From NCBI GenBank assembly GCA_024742875.1, contig JANSXP010000013.1:73218-137217 (forward strand): 64,000 bases of DNA. The letters are read 5' to 3'. The stretch comes from Planctomycetaceae bacterium (GTDB lineage Bacteria > Planctomycetota > Planctomycetia > Planctomycetales > Planctomycetaceae). Positions 27,666 through 36,151 of the stretch are shown piece by piece. Within the stretch, counting starts at the first letter, position 1. Each line of letters opens with the position of its first letter. Under the pieces are notes generated by a model that was not told the origin of the DNA, did not search any database, and worked only from the letters and a program-made list of their open reading frames with translations. Made by a program: the position numbers and the translations under genes.

Positions 27666-29438
27666 CTAGGGTAACGTGTTCTGCAGGGGTCCGTCGGACG
27701 ACGGCAGATCCTGGATCACGCTGATGGACGCGATGCGTTCGGGCGTGAGCTGAGTGGGCATTTCCTCCGGCAGCAGCTCAACGTGCAGCGCCAGCAGGGC
27801 CCGCGCTTCCTGAGGCTTGTACTGCCGCAGCCGCCGTCGAGCCAGCTCCATCAGTGAGTGCGCCACCACCGCGTCCCGGAATTTCAGCTGAAAGCGGGCA
27901 TTGCCAATTTCGTAGTACTCGTCTGGCTGCGCCGGCAGGTATTCCAGCATCTTTTCGGCAAAGGGCAGGTCGCCCAGTCCGTTGCCAGGCCGCTGCTGCA
28001 ATGGACGTCGGGGCCAGCGATCCAGCCGGGCCAGCAGGCCCGCGTAACGCACGCGAATCCGCTCCGGCAGACTGTCGGCACTGGGAAGCTGCTGCAGCCA
28101 CTTTGCGTTCACTTCGGCCGGCAGTCGACGCAGAAACCCCGGCTTGGTGTAAAACAGCTGCCCCTGCCGGGCGAAATAATATTCGCACGCGCGTTCGCTG
28201 CCGAACAGCCTGTGAGCCGTACGACGAAACGTGTCCAGTGCGGCGGAAAACGAGGACAGCCGCGGTGTCCACGATTGTTCACTATCGACGTTCGTATCGT
28301 GAAACACCACACACGACACGTGTGTGGCGGGAAACCGGGTTTCGATGTGCAGCCGCGTTTCTCCGCGTACCTGGCAGCGAACAAACCGCCGGCCTCCGCG
28401 CTGATCGGCAAGCACCACCTGCACGCAGGTCGGCTGACGGTCGGTTGTCTCACAGCGTACACACAGCTCCAGTTCGTGGCGGTCAAATTCCCGCCGCCAG
28501 AAGTGCTGCTGCTGTTTGACGATTTCAACGGTCGGCTCCTGCAGTTCACCGGCGAACGCCTGTCGGAAGAACGACTGCAGCTGCGCGGTGTATTCGGTTT
28601 CGTTGACTTCCAGGGACTCCGGCGCGTGCCCCGTGCGATCCATGAGCCACACGCGTTTGGGGCCCGAACAGGCGGCCGCCACTGTCATGGTGCCCGCCGG
28701 AGGCAGCAGCCAGTCGTTGATGCCGTGCAGAAAGAAGACAGGGGCCGCCACGTTTTTGATATTACGCAGCGGATCCACTTCCTGCAGAAAGACGGCCTTG
28801 AGTGTCGACAGGGCGAGCCTGGCCAGCGTGTCATCCTGCTTGACATAACGAGCTGCCAGACGATCGACTTCCTGGTCAGGAATGAACACATCTTCCACTG
28901 CCACAGCGCCCACCGGATACTCGGCCGCCAGTCGCAGCGCCAGCACAGACCCCAGCGAGACTCCGAAGATTCCGATGTCCTGTGGCTGACGATGGCGAGT
29001 TTCTGTGAGAAACGTCATCGCGCACTGACAGTCTGACAGCAACGACGTGACGCTGGCAATCCCTTCGCTGTTGCCGAATCCCTGATAATCGAACAGCAGC
29101 ACTTCGAACCCGGCCTGTTGCAGAATCCGGGCATAGGGCATCATCAGTGAGATGTTGCCCGAGTTGCCCATGCAGAACAGGACCGTTTTTTTTGCTCCGG
29201 CGGCCGAAAACAGCCATCCGCGCAGGCGATGACCCGAGGCGTTGTCAAAAAAAATCTCTTCGGCCGGCAGTCCGACGTCGGCGGGCGTGCGAAAATCGCC
29301 CTTCCACGGATTCAGGCTGGCATCGCTGATGGGGTCAGACGTGGGACGATCGCGGTCAATTTCTGCTGCAAAACCAGAAATACGGCTGGAAAAAAGGGCC
29401 GGCAGCACGAACAAAAAGAGCAGTAATCGTGCTTTCAT
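27666..29438 (-). CDS. Secreted alpha/beta-hydrolase with C-terminal extension
   Basis: The protein has 590 aa. The signal peptide (LLLFLFVLPALFSS...GFAA) is followed by an alpha/beta-hydrolase domain to about residue 300: CMGNSGNISL and FDYQGFGNSEG (oxyanion region), GIFGVSLGS (nucleophile Ser in GxSxG), LHGINDWLLPP (acid Asp) and DRTGHAPES (His). The order matches YfhR/BEM46-like serine hydrolases. The second half has about 290 residues of unknown function with many Arg and Trp, and is longer than usual for the family. The substrate is unknown; a lipid, ester or peptide is possible. Confidence 0.85.
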   Translation of the reverse strand: MKARLLLFLFVLPALFSSRISGFAAEIDRDRPTSDPISDASLNPWKGDFRTPADVGLPAEEIFFDNASGHRLRGWLFSAAGAKKTVLFCMGNSGNISLMMPYARILQQAGFEVLLFDYQGFGNSEGIASVTSLLSDCQCAMTFLTETRHRQPQDIGIFGVSLGSVLALRLAAEYPVGAVAVEDVFIPDQEVDRLAARYVKQDDTLARLALSTLKAVFLQEVDPLRNIKNVAAPVFFLHGINDWLLPPAGTMTVAAACSGPKRVWLMDRTGHAPESLEVNETEYTAQLQSFFRQAFAGELQEPTVEIVKQQQHFWRREFDRHELELCVRCETTDRQPTCVQVVLADQRGGRRFVRCQVRGETRLHIETRFPATHVSCVVFHDTNVDSEQSWTPRLSSFSAALDTFRRTAHRLFGSERACEYYFARQGQLFYTKPGFLRRLPAEVNAKWLQQLPSADSLPERIRVRYAGLLARLDRWPRRPLQQRPGNGLGDLPFAEKMLEYLPAQPDEYYEIGNARFQLKFRDAVVAHSLMELARRRLRQYKPQEARALLALHVELLPEEMPTQLTPERIASISVIQDLPSSDGPLQNTLP

Positions 29439-29721
29439 GGAGAGTTCGCAACTGATGGAAAGAAACGATCAGGCGGACCTCGGCGACGAGTCCCGTTCGT
29501 TCCAGTATACTGCACCCAACCAATGCGGAGACAACCCAGGAATCCAGCCCGAGACGGTCTTTTTTCCTTCGAAACATGGTCGGCAGGCGTAGACATCTGA
29601 ACGAACCCGCATGATTCTGCACTCTCCGTTTGTCAGCTGGACAACAATTGGTTGTCCGATATCCTTCCGCCTCCCACAGATCTGGATGCTCCTCCGGCGA
29701 GCCAAACACAAGGAATCAATT

Positions 29722-30384
29722 ATGAGCAGAAATTTGACAGCCGCATTCGGCCTGATGGCGTTGTTCGTGCTGGGATGTGCCGATGAGACGGACATGGCGA
29801 CGACAAACACGCCGCCGGTCATGAGTGATGGCCATGAACACGATGGAGGACACGGACATCCTGAATCCTTCGAGGCGGCCGTCGAAAAAATGGTCGGGCT
29901 GCGAAACACCATTCGTGACGGCTTTGCCGCGGAAGACCCGGATGCCGCCCATGGCCCGCTGCACAGCGTGGGTCACGTCCTGGTGGAAGTGGAAGCACTG
30001 GCGGAAAAAGAATCACTGGAAGCGGAAACACTCACTGGCGTGCGGGATGCAGTCGAAGTGTTGAAAGAGAAATTTGCCTCCGTCGATAAGATGATGCACG
30101 GTGGAGAAGGTTCCGAATACAGCGAAGTATCAGCGGACATCGACGCCGCCCTGGAAACACTGATTGCTGCCTCCGGTGCCAGTGAAGAGGGTCACGCCGA
30201 AGGTCACGCCGAAGGTCACGCCGAAGGTCACGCCGAAGGTCACGATGAGCACGAAGGTCACGATGAGCACGAAGGTCACGAAGATGGTCACGATCACGCC
30301 GAAGAAGGTCATGATCATGGCGAAGAAGGGGAAGCTCACCATGAAGAAGACGGACATGACCACGACGAAGACGAGAAGAAGTAG
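29722..30384 (+). CDS. His-rich lipoprotein with GHAEGH repeats, probable metal binding
   Basis: The protein has 220 aa from the ATG at 29722 (AGGA upstream). The N terminus (AAFGLMALFVLGCADE) ends in a lipobox with Cys19, so it should be a lipoprotein. The middle is a helical region of about 110 residues (EKMVGLRNTIRDGFAAEDP...). The C-terminal 65 residues are almost only H/E/G/D/A, built from G-H-A-E and G-H-D-E-H-E repeats with more than 20 histidines. Such tails bind Zn, Cu or Ni. The neighbouring convergent permease with an HMA domain fits a metal-handling locus. The helical region has no named family that I recognise. Confidence 0.85.
   Translation: MSRNLTAAFGLMALFVLGCADETDMATTNTPPVMSDGHEHDGGHGHPESFEAAVEKMVGLRNTIRDGFAAEDPDAAHGPLHSVGHVLVEVEALAEKESLEAETLTGVRDAVEVLKEKFASVDKMMHGGEGSEYSEVSADIDAALETLIAASGASEEGHAEGHAEGHAEGHAEGHDEHEGHDEHEGHEDGHDHAEEGHDHGEEGEAHHEEDGHDHDEDEKK
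30189..30272 (+). repeat. In-frame tandem repeats coding the His-rich tail
   Basis: The 12-bp unit GGTCACGCCGAA occurs four times in a row (30189-30236), followed by two copies of the 18-bp unit GGTCACGATGAGCACGAA (30237-30272). Both keep frame, so copy-number change would lengthen or shorten the histidine tail without a frameshift. Confidence 0.92.
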
Positions 30385-30417
30385 GACGGATCACTGACCT
30401 GCTGCTGCGTATTCGAG

Positions 30418-30447
30418 GCTCGGCTGAGATTCAGCCGAGCTTTTTTT
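30418..30447 (+). terminator. Intrinsic terminator between two lipoprotein genes
   Basis: GCTCGGCTGA (30418-30427), a GAT loop and TCAGCCGAGC (30431-30440) form a perfect 10-bp stem, followed by seven T. It ends the His-rich lipoprotein message but lies only 17 bp before the next same-strand start, so the next gene depends on read-through or a very close promoter. Confidence 0.92.
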
Positions 30448-30464
30448 CCGGAAAGACAATCATC

Positions 30465-30968
30465 ATGCTGCCAATTTGCCGAATCATGCCTGTCGCGTTC
30501 GTCACCCTGCTGATTTGCGGCTGTGGCGACTCTGAAGTTGCCGTTCTCCAGGAGCAGTATCTTCTGGCCGAGGAACCCGCAGGCGCCCAGGTGGTGTCTC
30601 GTATTCGTTCCGCCCTGCAGGCAGACGATGCGCCCGCTTCCATTGACGTCGTGCTGGCCGGACGCATCTATGCGGGCAAGGATTCCGAGCCGTGGTCCGC
30701 GGGCAAGTGTGCGTTTATCCTGACGGACTTCGCTGGCCACAATGGCGACTCAGAACATGACCCCTATGAGTGCCCGTTCTGCAGTGAGTCGATTGAAGAC
30801 TACCGCGTCTTCGTCAACTTCGGAGAAAATGGCGCGGCGGCTGAGGTCGACGCCCGCGAAGTGTTCAATGTCAAAGAACGACAGAAAGTCACCCTGGCCG
30901 GCACCGCCCGCCTCGATGAAGCGGGTGATGTGCTGATCGAAGGCAGTGGTCTGTTCATTCCGCAATAG
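30465..30968 (+). CDS. Small lipoprotein of unknown function
   Basis: The protein has 167 aa. The hydrophobic N terminus VAFVTLLICGCGDSE has a likely lipobox with Cys20. The mature part is beta-rich, with CPFCSES (a CxxC around residue 104-107) and a GHNGDSEHD stretch just before it, together a possible metal site. SIDVVLAGRIYAG and VKERQKVTLAGTARLDEAGDVLIEGSGLFI look like an OB-fold-type lipoprotein (similar in outline to tRNA-anticodon or NrfJ-like OB proteins), but I am not confident. Its 3' end overlaps the convergent permease by 14 bp. Context suggests a metal-related envelope role. Confidence 0.7.
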   Translation: MLPICRIMPVAFVTLLICGCGDSEVAVLQEQYLLAEEPAGAQVVSRIRSALQADDAPASIDVVLAGRIYAGKDSEPWSAGKCAFILTDFAGHNGDSEHDPYECPFCSESIEDYRVFVNFGENGAAAEVDAREVFNVKERQKVTLAGTARLDEAGDVLIEGSGLFIPQ

Positions 30969-32202
30969 GCAGCAGAGAGTCCGACGCGGCTTTCGCGGGC
31001 CGCTCACCGGAGTGTACGGTGGCTGAGAACCCCGCTCGTTCAATCGTACTCAGGACGGATTCCTCGGTGGCCGAGCCGCTCACCACCGCCGTACCGGTCG
31101 CGAAAGACACGGTCGCCTGATCCAGATCCGGCAGCGCCACGAGACTTTTTTCCAAACGGGAAGCGCATCCCTGGCACGTCATGCCGGTTACCACGAAAGA
31201 TCGCTGGGCGTCCGACGACGACGTGGTCCGACGACGCCACCAGCGGCTGACGTCACCGACTGCAAAACGCAGCAGCAACACCGCCAGGGTGATGGCCGAG
31301 GCCACGCGCCACCATGACGGACCATGCTCGTGCGTCATCAGGTGAGTCGGCGCGTTGGGCAGAAAATGATTGAAGAACAAACCAGCCGTCAGACTGCCTG
31401 CAATGATCGTCAGCAGATAAACGATCAGCGCTCTTCGCCCGAGTGCGCGAGACACAGCGCCCAGTGTGGCCACATTGGTGGCCGGGCCGGCCATCAGAAA
31501 CACGAGTGCAGCTCCGGTGGGCAGTCCCGCACTGACCAGAGCCGCGGCGATCGGAACGGAAGCGGTGGCACACACGTAAAGCGGTAAAGACAGCACGAGT
31601 GTGATCAGCAGTGCGGCGGGTCCGTTCAGCAGGGGCAGCGTACGCAGGGAGTTCTCCGGCACCAGCCACGTAATGGCCGCAGAGATGAGGACACCCAGCA
31701 GCAGCCAGCCCCAGATGGATTCGATCACTTTCGTACAGTGGGCCAGCAATGGTCTCCAGAAGCCAGTCGCCTGGTGAGGAGGGTGAGCGGCTGCCAGGTC
31801 GTTGCCCGAGCCACTCGCGTGATCCAGATCTGTGATCAGTCCGCCTGCCAGGCCTGTCACCAGAGCGACCAGCACTTTGAGCACAGCGAACGGCCATCCC
31901 AGCAGGGAGCCACTGACAAGCAGCGAATCCACACCGGTCTGTGGCGTGCTGATCAGAAAGCCGACGGCCGCCCCACGACTGGCGCCATCTTTTCGCAGAC
32001 CCACACCGACGGGAATCACTCCACAGGAACACAAAGGCAGCGGAACGCCAATCGCCACTGCCTTGAACACACCCAGGCGGCCTGACAGATGTTTCTTCAT
32101 CCAGCCTGGTGGCATCAGCACGTGCAGCAATCCTGCCGCCACGGCGCCCAGCAGCAGCCACGGCGCAAGTTCCAGCCAGATGTTCCAGATTGCCGTCAGC
32201 AC
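30955..32202 (-). CDS. SO_0444-type permease (DUF318) fused to a heavy-metal-associated domain
   Basis: The protein has 415 aa from a GTG at 32202, which has GAGG 7 bp upstream and begins just before the first membrane helix. The frame also continues to a GTG at 32253 (17 residues more). About ten hydrophobic helices carry PLPLCSCGVIPVG and ISTPQTGVDSLLV, the cysteine-containing signature of SO_0444-family Cu/Zn efflux permeases. The cytoplasmic C terminus contains FVVTGMTCQGCASRLEKSL, an HMA domain with a CxxC metal site. A periplasmic loop carries HLMTHEHGP. It should move Cu(I), Zn(II) or a similar metal across the inner membrane. Divergent from it is a secreted protein; convergent are two lipoproteins. 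Confidence 0.9.
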   Translation of the reverse strand: MLTAIWNIWLELAPWLLLGAVAAGLLHVLMPPGWMKKHLSGRLGVFKAVAIGVPLPLCSCGVIPVGVGLRKDGASRGAAVGFLISTPQTGVDSLLVSGSLLGWPFAVLKVLVALVTGLAGGLITDLDHASGSGNDLAAAHPPHQATGFWRPLLAHCTKVIESIWGWLLLGVLISAAITWLVPENSLRTLPLLNGPAALLITLVLSLPLYVCATASVPIAAALVSAGLPTGAALVFLMAGPATNVATLGAVSRALGRRALIVYLLTIIAGSLTAGLFFNHFLPNAPTHLMTHEHGPSWWRVASAITLAVLLLRFAVGDVSRWWRRRTTSSSDAQRSFVVTGMTCQGCASRLEKSLVALPDLDQATVSFATGTAVVSGSATEESVLSTIERAGFSATVHSGERPAKAASDSLLPIAE

Positions 32203-32458
32203 GATTCTGCCTCGAAGTCGGCCTGATTGAGGGTCACCCGCGGTCCATTCCACAAAGCGTCACCTGCAAAAGCGACAGGACAGGCCGCATCCTGACAAAA
32301 ACGCGGTCATTGATCACAGGAAAACGGCCGCAAATCACACGGTTTTCGGAGCAGGGTCGGCAGATCGGCCATTCACCGAGCGATTTTGTGTAACACACGG
32401 CCCGCTCTTTCGCTGAGAAGATCAGACACCCCAATCCACTTTTGCATCGAGCGTCATC

Positions 32459-33388
32459 ATGAACATCCGAGCCTTTTTCCTGACTGCTGTTGTGCTGACA
32501 GGTTCACTGTCGTCTGACATCTGTCGGGCAGATTCCGACGAGCTGTTCTCTGAAATTCCGTCAGGCTCAGTTTTTGGAGGCACGGACGCTGCGAATTCAT
32601 CCGCCGGAGAGCAGATGCAAAGCGCGGAAGATCTCCGCGAGCTGCTGAAGGCCGCTGGCTTTGATGCCAAAATCGCCGGCAGCCGGCAGGCCACCGCCAC
32701 AAAGAAACTTGATCCCTGGACCTTCCCGTTGCTGCTGGAACTCTCTGAGGAGGAATCCACAGTCACCGTCTCTTTGGGTCTGGCCACGGTACGCGACACG
32801 CAGCAACTGACGGCCAACAAACTGCTGCAGATGATGAAGGTCAGCCGTGAGCACGCGCCCATGATGCTGCTCTACAACGCCGCACGTGAGCGCACAGAGA
32901 TTTGTCGCACCCTGGACAATCGCAATCTGTCCGCAGAGCAGCTGCGGCGAACCATCAATCGCATGGCGGTTCTCGCAAAAAGCCGGGCGAGCCTCTGGGC
33001 CAGTGGCGAACAGCAGCAGGGCGGATCTCCGGCGGCACAGCAGCCCGCACCGGCACAGCAGCCCGCACCAGCACAGCAGCCGACGCCCACGCCTCAGGCC
33101 AGCCCCGAGGTTTCGATCACCGCCCTGACAGGAAAGTGGGCCGCCTCACGATCCGCCACAGAAGCGTTCGGAATCGAATTCCGACAGGACGGTACGTTCA
33201 ACCTGGTCTACGTCAACAACGCTCAGCAGTCAAAGTCCTCGGGACGCTTCACGCTGACGAGCGGAAACCTGCAACTGAATGGCAATGACGGTTTGAAGCT
33301 CGGCGGCAAACTGACGCTGAAATCCGGCAGCGAATTTCAATTCGAACCCGCCGGCTCAGCCGCCATGACGTTCCGCAAAGCACAGTAA
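32459..33388 (+). CDS. Secreted two-domain protein (YbjN-like N-terminal, lipocalin-like C-terminal)
   Basis: The protein has 309 aa with a signal peptide ending near ICRA. Residues of about 55-180 (LRELLKAAGFDAKIAG...LNRM-like helix and strand pattern) resemble the YbjN / type III chaperone-like fold in outline. A low-complexity linker follows, made of the unit A-Q-Q-P-A-P repeated (DNA 33036-33090). The last 95 residues, starting TALTGKWAASRSATEAFGIEF, form an antiparallel beta block like small lipocalin-type domains. No catalytic residue is evident. The role may be binding of an envelope ligand or protein; this is inference. Confidence 0.72.
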   Translation: MNIRAFFLTAVVLTGSLSSDICRADSDELFSEIPSGSVFGGTDAANSSAGEQMQSAEDLRELLKAAGFDAKIAGSRQATATKKLDPWTFPLLLELSEEESTVTVSLGLATVRDTQQLTANKLLQMMKVSREHAPMMLLYNAARERTEICRTLDNRNLSAEQLRRTINRMAVLAKSRASLWASGEQQQGGSPAAQQPAPAQQPAPAQQPTPTPQASPEVSITALTGKWAASRSATEAFGIEFRQDGTFNLVYVNNAQQSKSSGRFTLTSGNLQLNGNDGLKLGGKLTLKSGSEFQFEPAGSAAMTFRKAQ

Positions 33389-33518
33389 TCATGCGTGCGA
33401 TGGACCACGCCACGCACTGCGGATGACCGGCCGGATCTCCATGATCCGGCCGGATTTGCATCTGCCTCGGCATCCCGGAGAATACGCAGAGCGAGGGAAA
33501 TCGGGCCGGAGCGATTCA

Positions 33519-34232
33519 ATGGACGTGTACGAGGTGGAGTGTGACTGCGGGCAGCGTCTGAGCGTCGAACTGCACGAGGCGGGCACCCGCAAAAACTGTC
33601 CCGGCTGCAGGGGGACGGTCATCGTGCCCGACACCGTCAAACTGAAGCAGGCCGCCGGTGATCCTTATCCGCTGCTTTCGGCCCGCCAGAAGATTCGCTG
33701 GACGCTGGAAGCCGGCGAGCCGCCGTTCGACGGGCGGTGTCACAACGGCTGTCAGCGACCCGCCGCACTGGAAACACAGTGCCGGCTGGAAATTCTCGAA
33801 CAGCGAATCGTCGACGACGATCAGAACGGCGTGTTCCCCACGATCACCGGAGACCTGTCGTTCCGAGCCGCCGCCACCGAGGAACAGTGGACAACCCTGT
33901 TTGTGCCACTTTGGCTGTGCGAATCCTGCCAGCAGCAGTTTCGACGCGATCGCAAACGGGCCCGCTGGTTCAGTTTCTGCAAACACGTGGGACTGCTGGG
34001 GATATTCGGCGCATTTATTGCATGGGTTGTTGTGGACCCAGAGCAGGTGGCCGCAATGGCAGGCCTGTTCAGTGTGATCGGCGCGGTGGCCTGGATGGCG
34101 CAGTTCCGGCTGAACCGACAGGAGTGCCCCGCCACGGCAAGATATGTGCGGCGAATTCGCTGGATGTCCGAGTTTCTGGACAGCGAAGACGAATACCGCC
34201 TCACCCCCGCCCGGGCAAAAAGAAAAACGTAA
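33519..34232 (+). CDS. Zinc-ribbon membrane protein, first gene of the protease-PARG operon
   Basis: The protein has 237 aa from the ATG at 33519; earlier in-frame ATGs (33423, 33441) lie before a non-coding-looking stretch. The N terminus is a zinc ribbon (VECDCGQRLSV...KNCPGCRGTVIVP) with two CxC/CxxC knuckles. A second Cys pair (CESCQQQF, about residue 137) follows. One or two hydrophobic helices (VGLLGIFGAFIAWVVV and MAGLFSVIGAVAWMAQF) anchor the protein, and a basic tail faces the cytoplasm. It is followed after 24 bp by a trypsin-like protease. Function unknown; it could recruit the protease or a nucleic acid to the membrane. Confidence 0.75.
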   Translation: MDVYEVECDCGQRLSVELHEAGTRKNCPGCRGTVIVPDTVKLKQAAGDPYPLLSARQKIRWTLEAGEPPFDGRCHNGCQRPAALETQCRLEILEQRIVDDDQNGVFPTITGDLSFRAAATEEQWTTLFVPLWLCESCQQQFRRDRKRARWFSFCKHVGLLGIFGAFIAWVVVDPEQVAAMAGLFSVIGAVAWMAQFRLNRQECPATARYVRRIRWMSEFLDSEDEYRLTPARAKRKT

Positions 34233-34256
34233 TCCCATTTTCCCCAAAGGGCTGGC

Positions 34257-35075
34257 ATGGCAGATTTTCAGGGCCTCTCACCAATCTTTGCAGGGCGTGG
34301 TGTCAGGACGGGCGAGTGGGCCATCGTGCTGCTCATTTTGTGTGGCCGGTCGCTGGCTGACGATCTTCCTCGCTGGGATCGCGCCATCTGCCTGCAGTCT
34401 GTTGAGCAGGCCGGGCAGGAATCACGCAAGCACCTGGCCACCGGGTTTCTCGTGCGCCATCAGAAGCGCCTGTTTCTGGTTACCGCCGATCATGCGGCCC
34501 GCCAGACCAACAGAAATACGCGAGTGCTGTATGCGGACGGAGAAGGCAAACCGCAATGGGCCGCGCTAAAAGCTTTGTGTCCTGGCAACCGTCCTCCGTG
34601 GCGGCGGTTTGAGAACTCCGATCTGGCGACCGCAGAAGTGGTTTCCGCCGATCTGCCGCAACCGGTGGCCGAGTGGATGCAGCGCATGGCCATCCCACAC
34701 GCTGACATTGCCGACACAGACCCCGAGCGCACGACGGACATCGAAGTGGCCGGCTTTCCCATGGGACTGGGGCTGCAGCAGCAGGTCAGTCCGATCGTGG
34801 TCAAAGGGCACATCGCTTCCCGGGCGATTGCCACGGAAAACGAATGGGGTTCCGAACCAATGCTGTACAGCTTTCCCGATCTGGCTCAGGGCACCAGCGG
34901 GGGGCCCGTGTTTCTGTCCGATGACGATTCAAAAGCCACAACACTGGTTGGAATGTACGTGGGCGTGATCTTTGACAAGTCCGGCGGCAAGCTGTCCAAG
35001 CTGGTGCCGTCACGACTGATCAAAAATGCAGTGGCCCGGCATCCCCGTTCCGAAACGCCCAACGGAGATAAATGA
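34257..35075 (+). CDS. Exported trypsin-like serine protease
   Basis: The protein has 272 aa. The N terminus has a hydrophobic stretch (GEWAIVLLILCGRSLADD), probably an export signal. The catalytic triad of the chymotrypsin fold is visible: LFLVTADHAAR (His79), FENSDLATAEV (Asp122) and LAQGTSGGPVFLS (Ser214). There is no PDZ domain, so it is a single-domain protease unlike DegP. It overlaps the macrodomain gene by 4 bp (ATGA) and follows the zinc-ribbon membrane protein closely. Several bacterial conflict and stress modules include a lone trypsin-like protease; that role is inference here. Confidence 0.88.
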   Translation: MADFQGLSPIFAGRGVRTGEWAIVLLILCGRSLADDLPRWDRAICLQSVEQAGQESRKHLATGFLVRHQKRLFLVTADHAARQTNRNTRVLYADGEGKPQWAALKALCPGNRPPWRRFENSDLATAEVVSADLPQPVAEWMQRMAIPHADIADTDPERTTDIEVAGFPMGLGLQQQVSPIVVKGHIASRAIATENEWGSEPMLYSFPDLAQGTSGGPVFLSDDDSKATTLVGMYVGVIFDKSGGKLSKLVPSRLIKNAVARHPRSETPNGDK

Positions 35076-36127
35076 TGCTGACTCGCCTGCTGCATCTTCT
35101 GCATCTGACGACTGCCCCCACCCGGTCCTTGTCAGGAGAAACACGCGCCCTGATGTCTGAGCGTGAGCAATCGCTGCTGGGATCCATCACAATCGCCAAT
35201 GAAAGGCTGTGGCGCGAGCATCCGCCGCAGCCCGAGCACGCCAATAAGAAAAGACTGCTGGAACTGGCGGGCCAGCAGGTTCCCGCCGGCCATGTGACCA
35301 TCGAACGCTGCGATGCGGCCACACTACCGGAGACGTATGTTCCCTATGCGCCGGCCACCAGAATTGTGCCTCGCCGTGGACACTTCCGTTACCAGCCGGA
35401 CGAGCAGGCCGACCAGCAGCACTGGTTCATGAACTTCGCCCACCATGACGCGTTTTGCTGTTATCCTCATTTTCAATTCGCTCAGGATGAAATTCAGGTG
35501 GCCGAGCACCCGCTGCTGGCCAGTGTGAGAGAACACCTCTGCCGCCGGCAGGATCAACTCACCGCCCGCTGCGTCGAGCACGGTTCGCCCCGACCACTGC
35601 TCATCCACAATGTGCCCCGACAGCTGAACATCGAAACCCGGGAAATCTACGGACAGCGGTTTGCCCGCGCCGATGACGAACTGCTTTGTGCCTGCACCCA
35701 CGTGCTGCATCCCACAACGGTCAGCAACATCCTGGCCATCGAAGCGCCCGTCCAGCAGGGCCACACAACCTACTCCCTCGAGGAAATCACATATGCTCTG
35801 CAGACAGCGTACAGCGGCTTTCGCAGCGTGGTGCGGGCCTCCGTGGCGGCCGGGCACACCGACGTCACACTGCACACCGGCAACTGGGGATGCGGGGCTT
35901 ACGGCGGCAACCGACAGTTGATGCTCTCGGTGCAGTTGCTGGCGGCACGAATGGCGGGAGTGGCGACGCTGATTGTCTATTGCGGGACCGACAGCAAAGA
36001 CGACATCGCCACGTTTGATACCGAACTGACGAAACGGTTTCGATGTCGTCCGGGAACATCCGTCGCCGCCATTTGCGATCGACTGGCGGCCGCCCGGTTC
36101 CCCTGGGGAACATCAGACGGAAACTAA
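35072..36127 (+). CDS. Divergent poly(ADP-ribose) glycohydrolase-like macrodomain protein
   Basis: The protein has 351 aa, translationally coupled to the protease gene. The key segment HTGNWGCGAYGGNRQLMLSVQLLAA (Thr269 to about 293) matches in order and spacing the ADP-ribose-binding block of eukaryotic-type PARG (TGNWGCGAFGG... in human PARG). Upstream, NILAIEAP corresponds to the PARG strand IVAIDA, and MNFAHHD...FAQDEIQVAEHPLL resembles the catalytic loop VDFANR...VQEEIRFL, with Gln138-Asp139-Glu140 in place of Gln-Glu-Glu. The GGG loop of active PARGs is replaced by CCYPHFQ. It may hydrolyse ADP-ribose chains or only bind ADP-ribose. There is no signal peptide. Confidence 0.8.
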   Translation: MMLTRLLHLLHLTTAPTRSLSGETRALMSEREQSLLGSITIANERLWREHPPQPEHANKKRLLELAGQQVPAGHVTIERCDAATLPETYVPYAPATRIVPRRGHFRYQPDEQADQQHWFMNFAHHDAFCCYPHFQFAQDEIQVAEHPLLASVREHLCRRQDQLTARCVEHGSPRPLLIHNVPRQLNIETREIYGQRFARADDELLCACTHVLHPTTVSNILAIEAPVQQGHTTYSLEEITYALQTAYSGFRSVVRASVAAGHTDVTLHTGNWGCGAYGGNRQLMLSVQLLAARMAGVATLIVYCGTDSKDDIATFDTELTKRFRCRPGTSVAAICDRLAAARFPWGTSDGN

Positions 36128-36151
36128 CCCCCCAACGCAGCGACAAGACGG

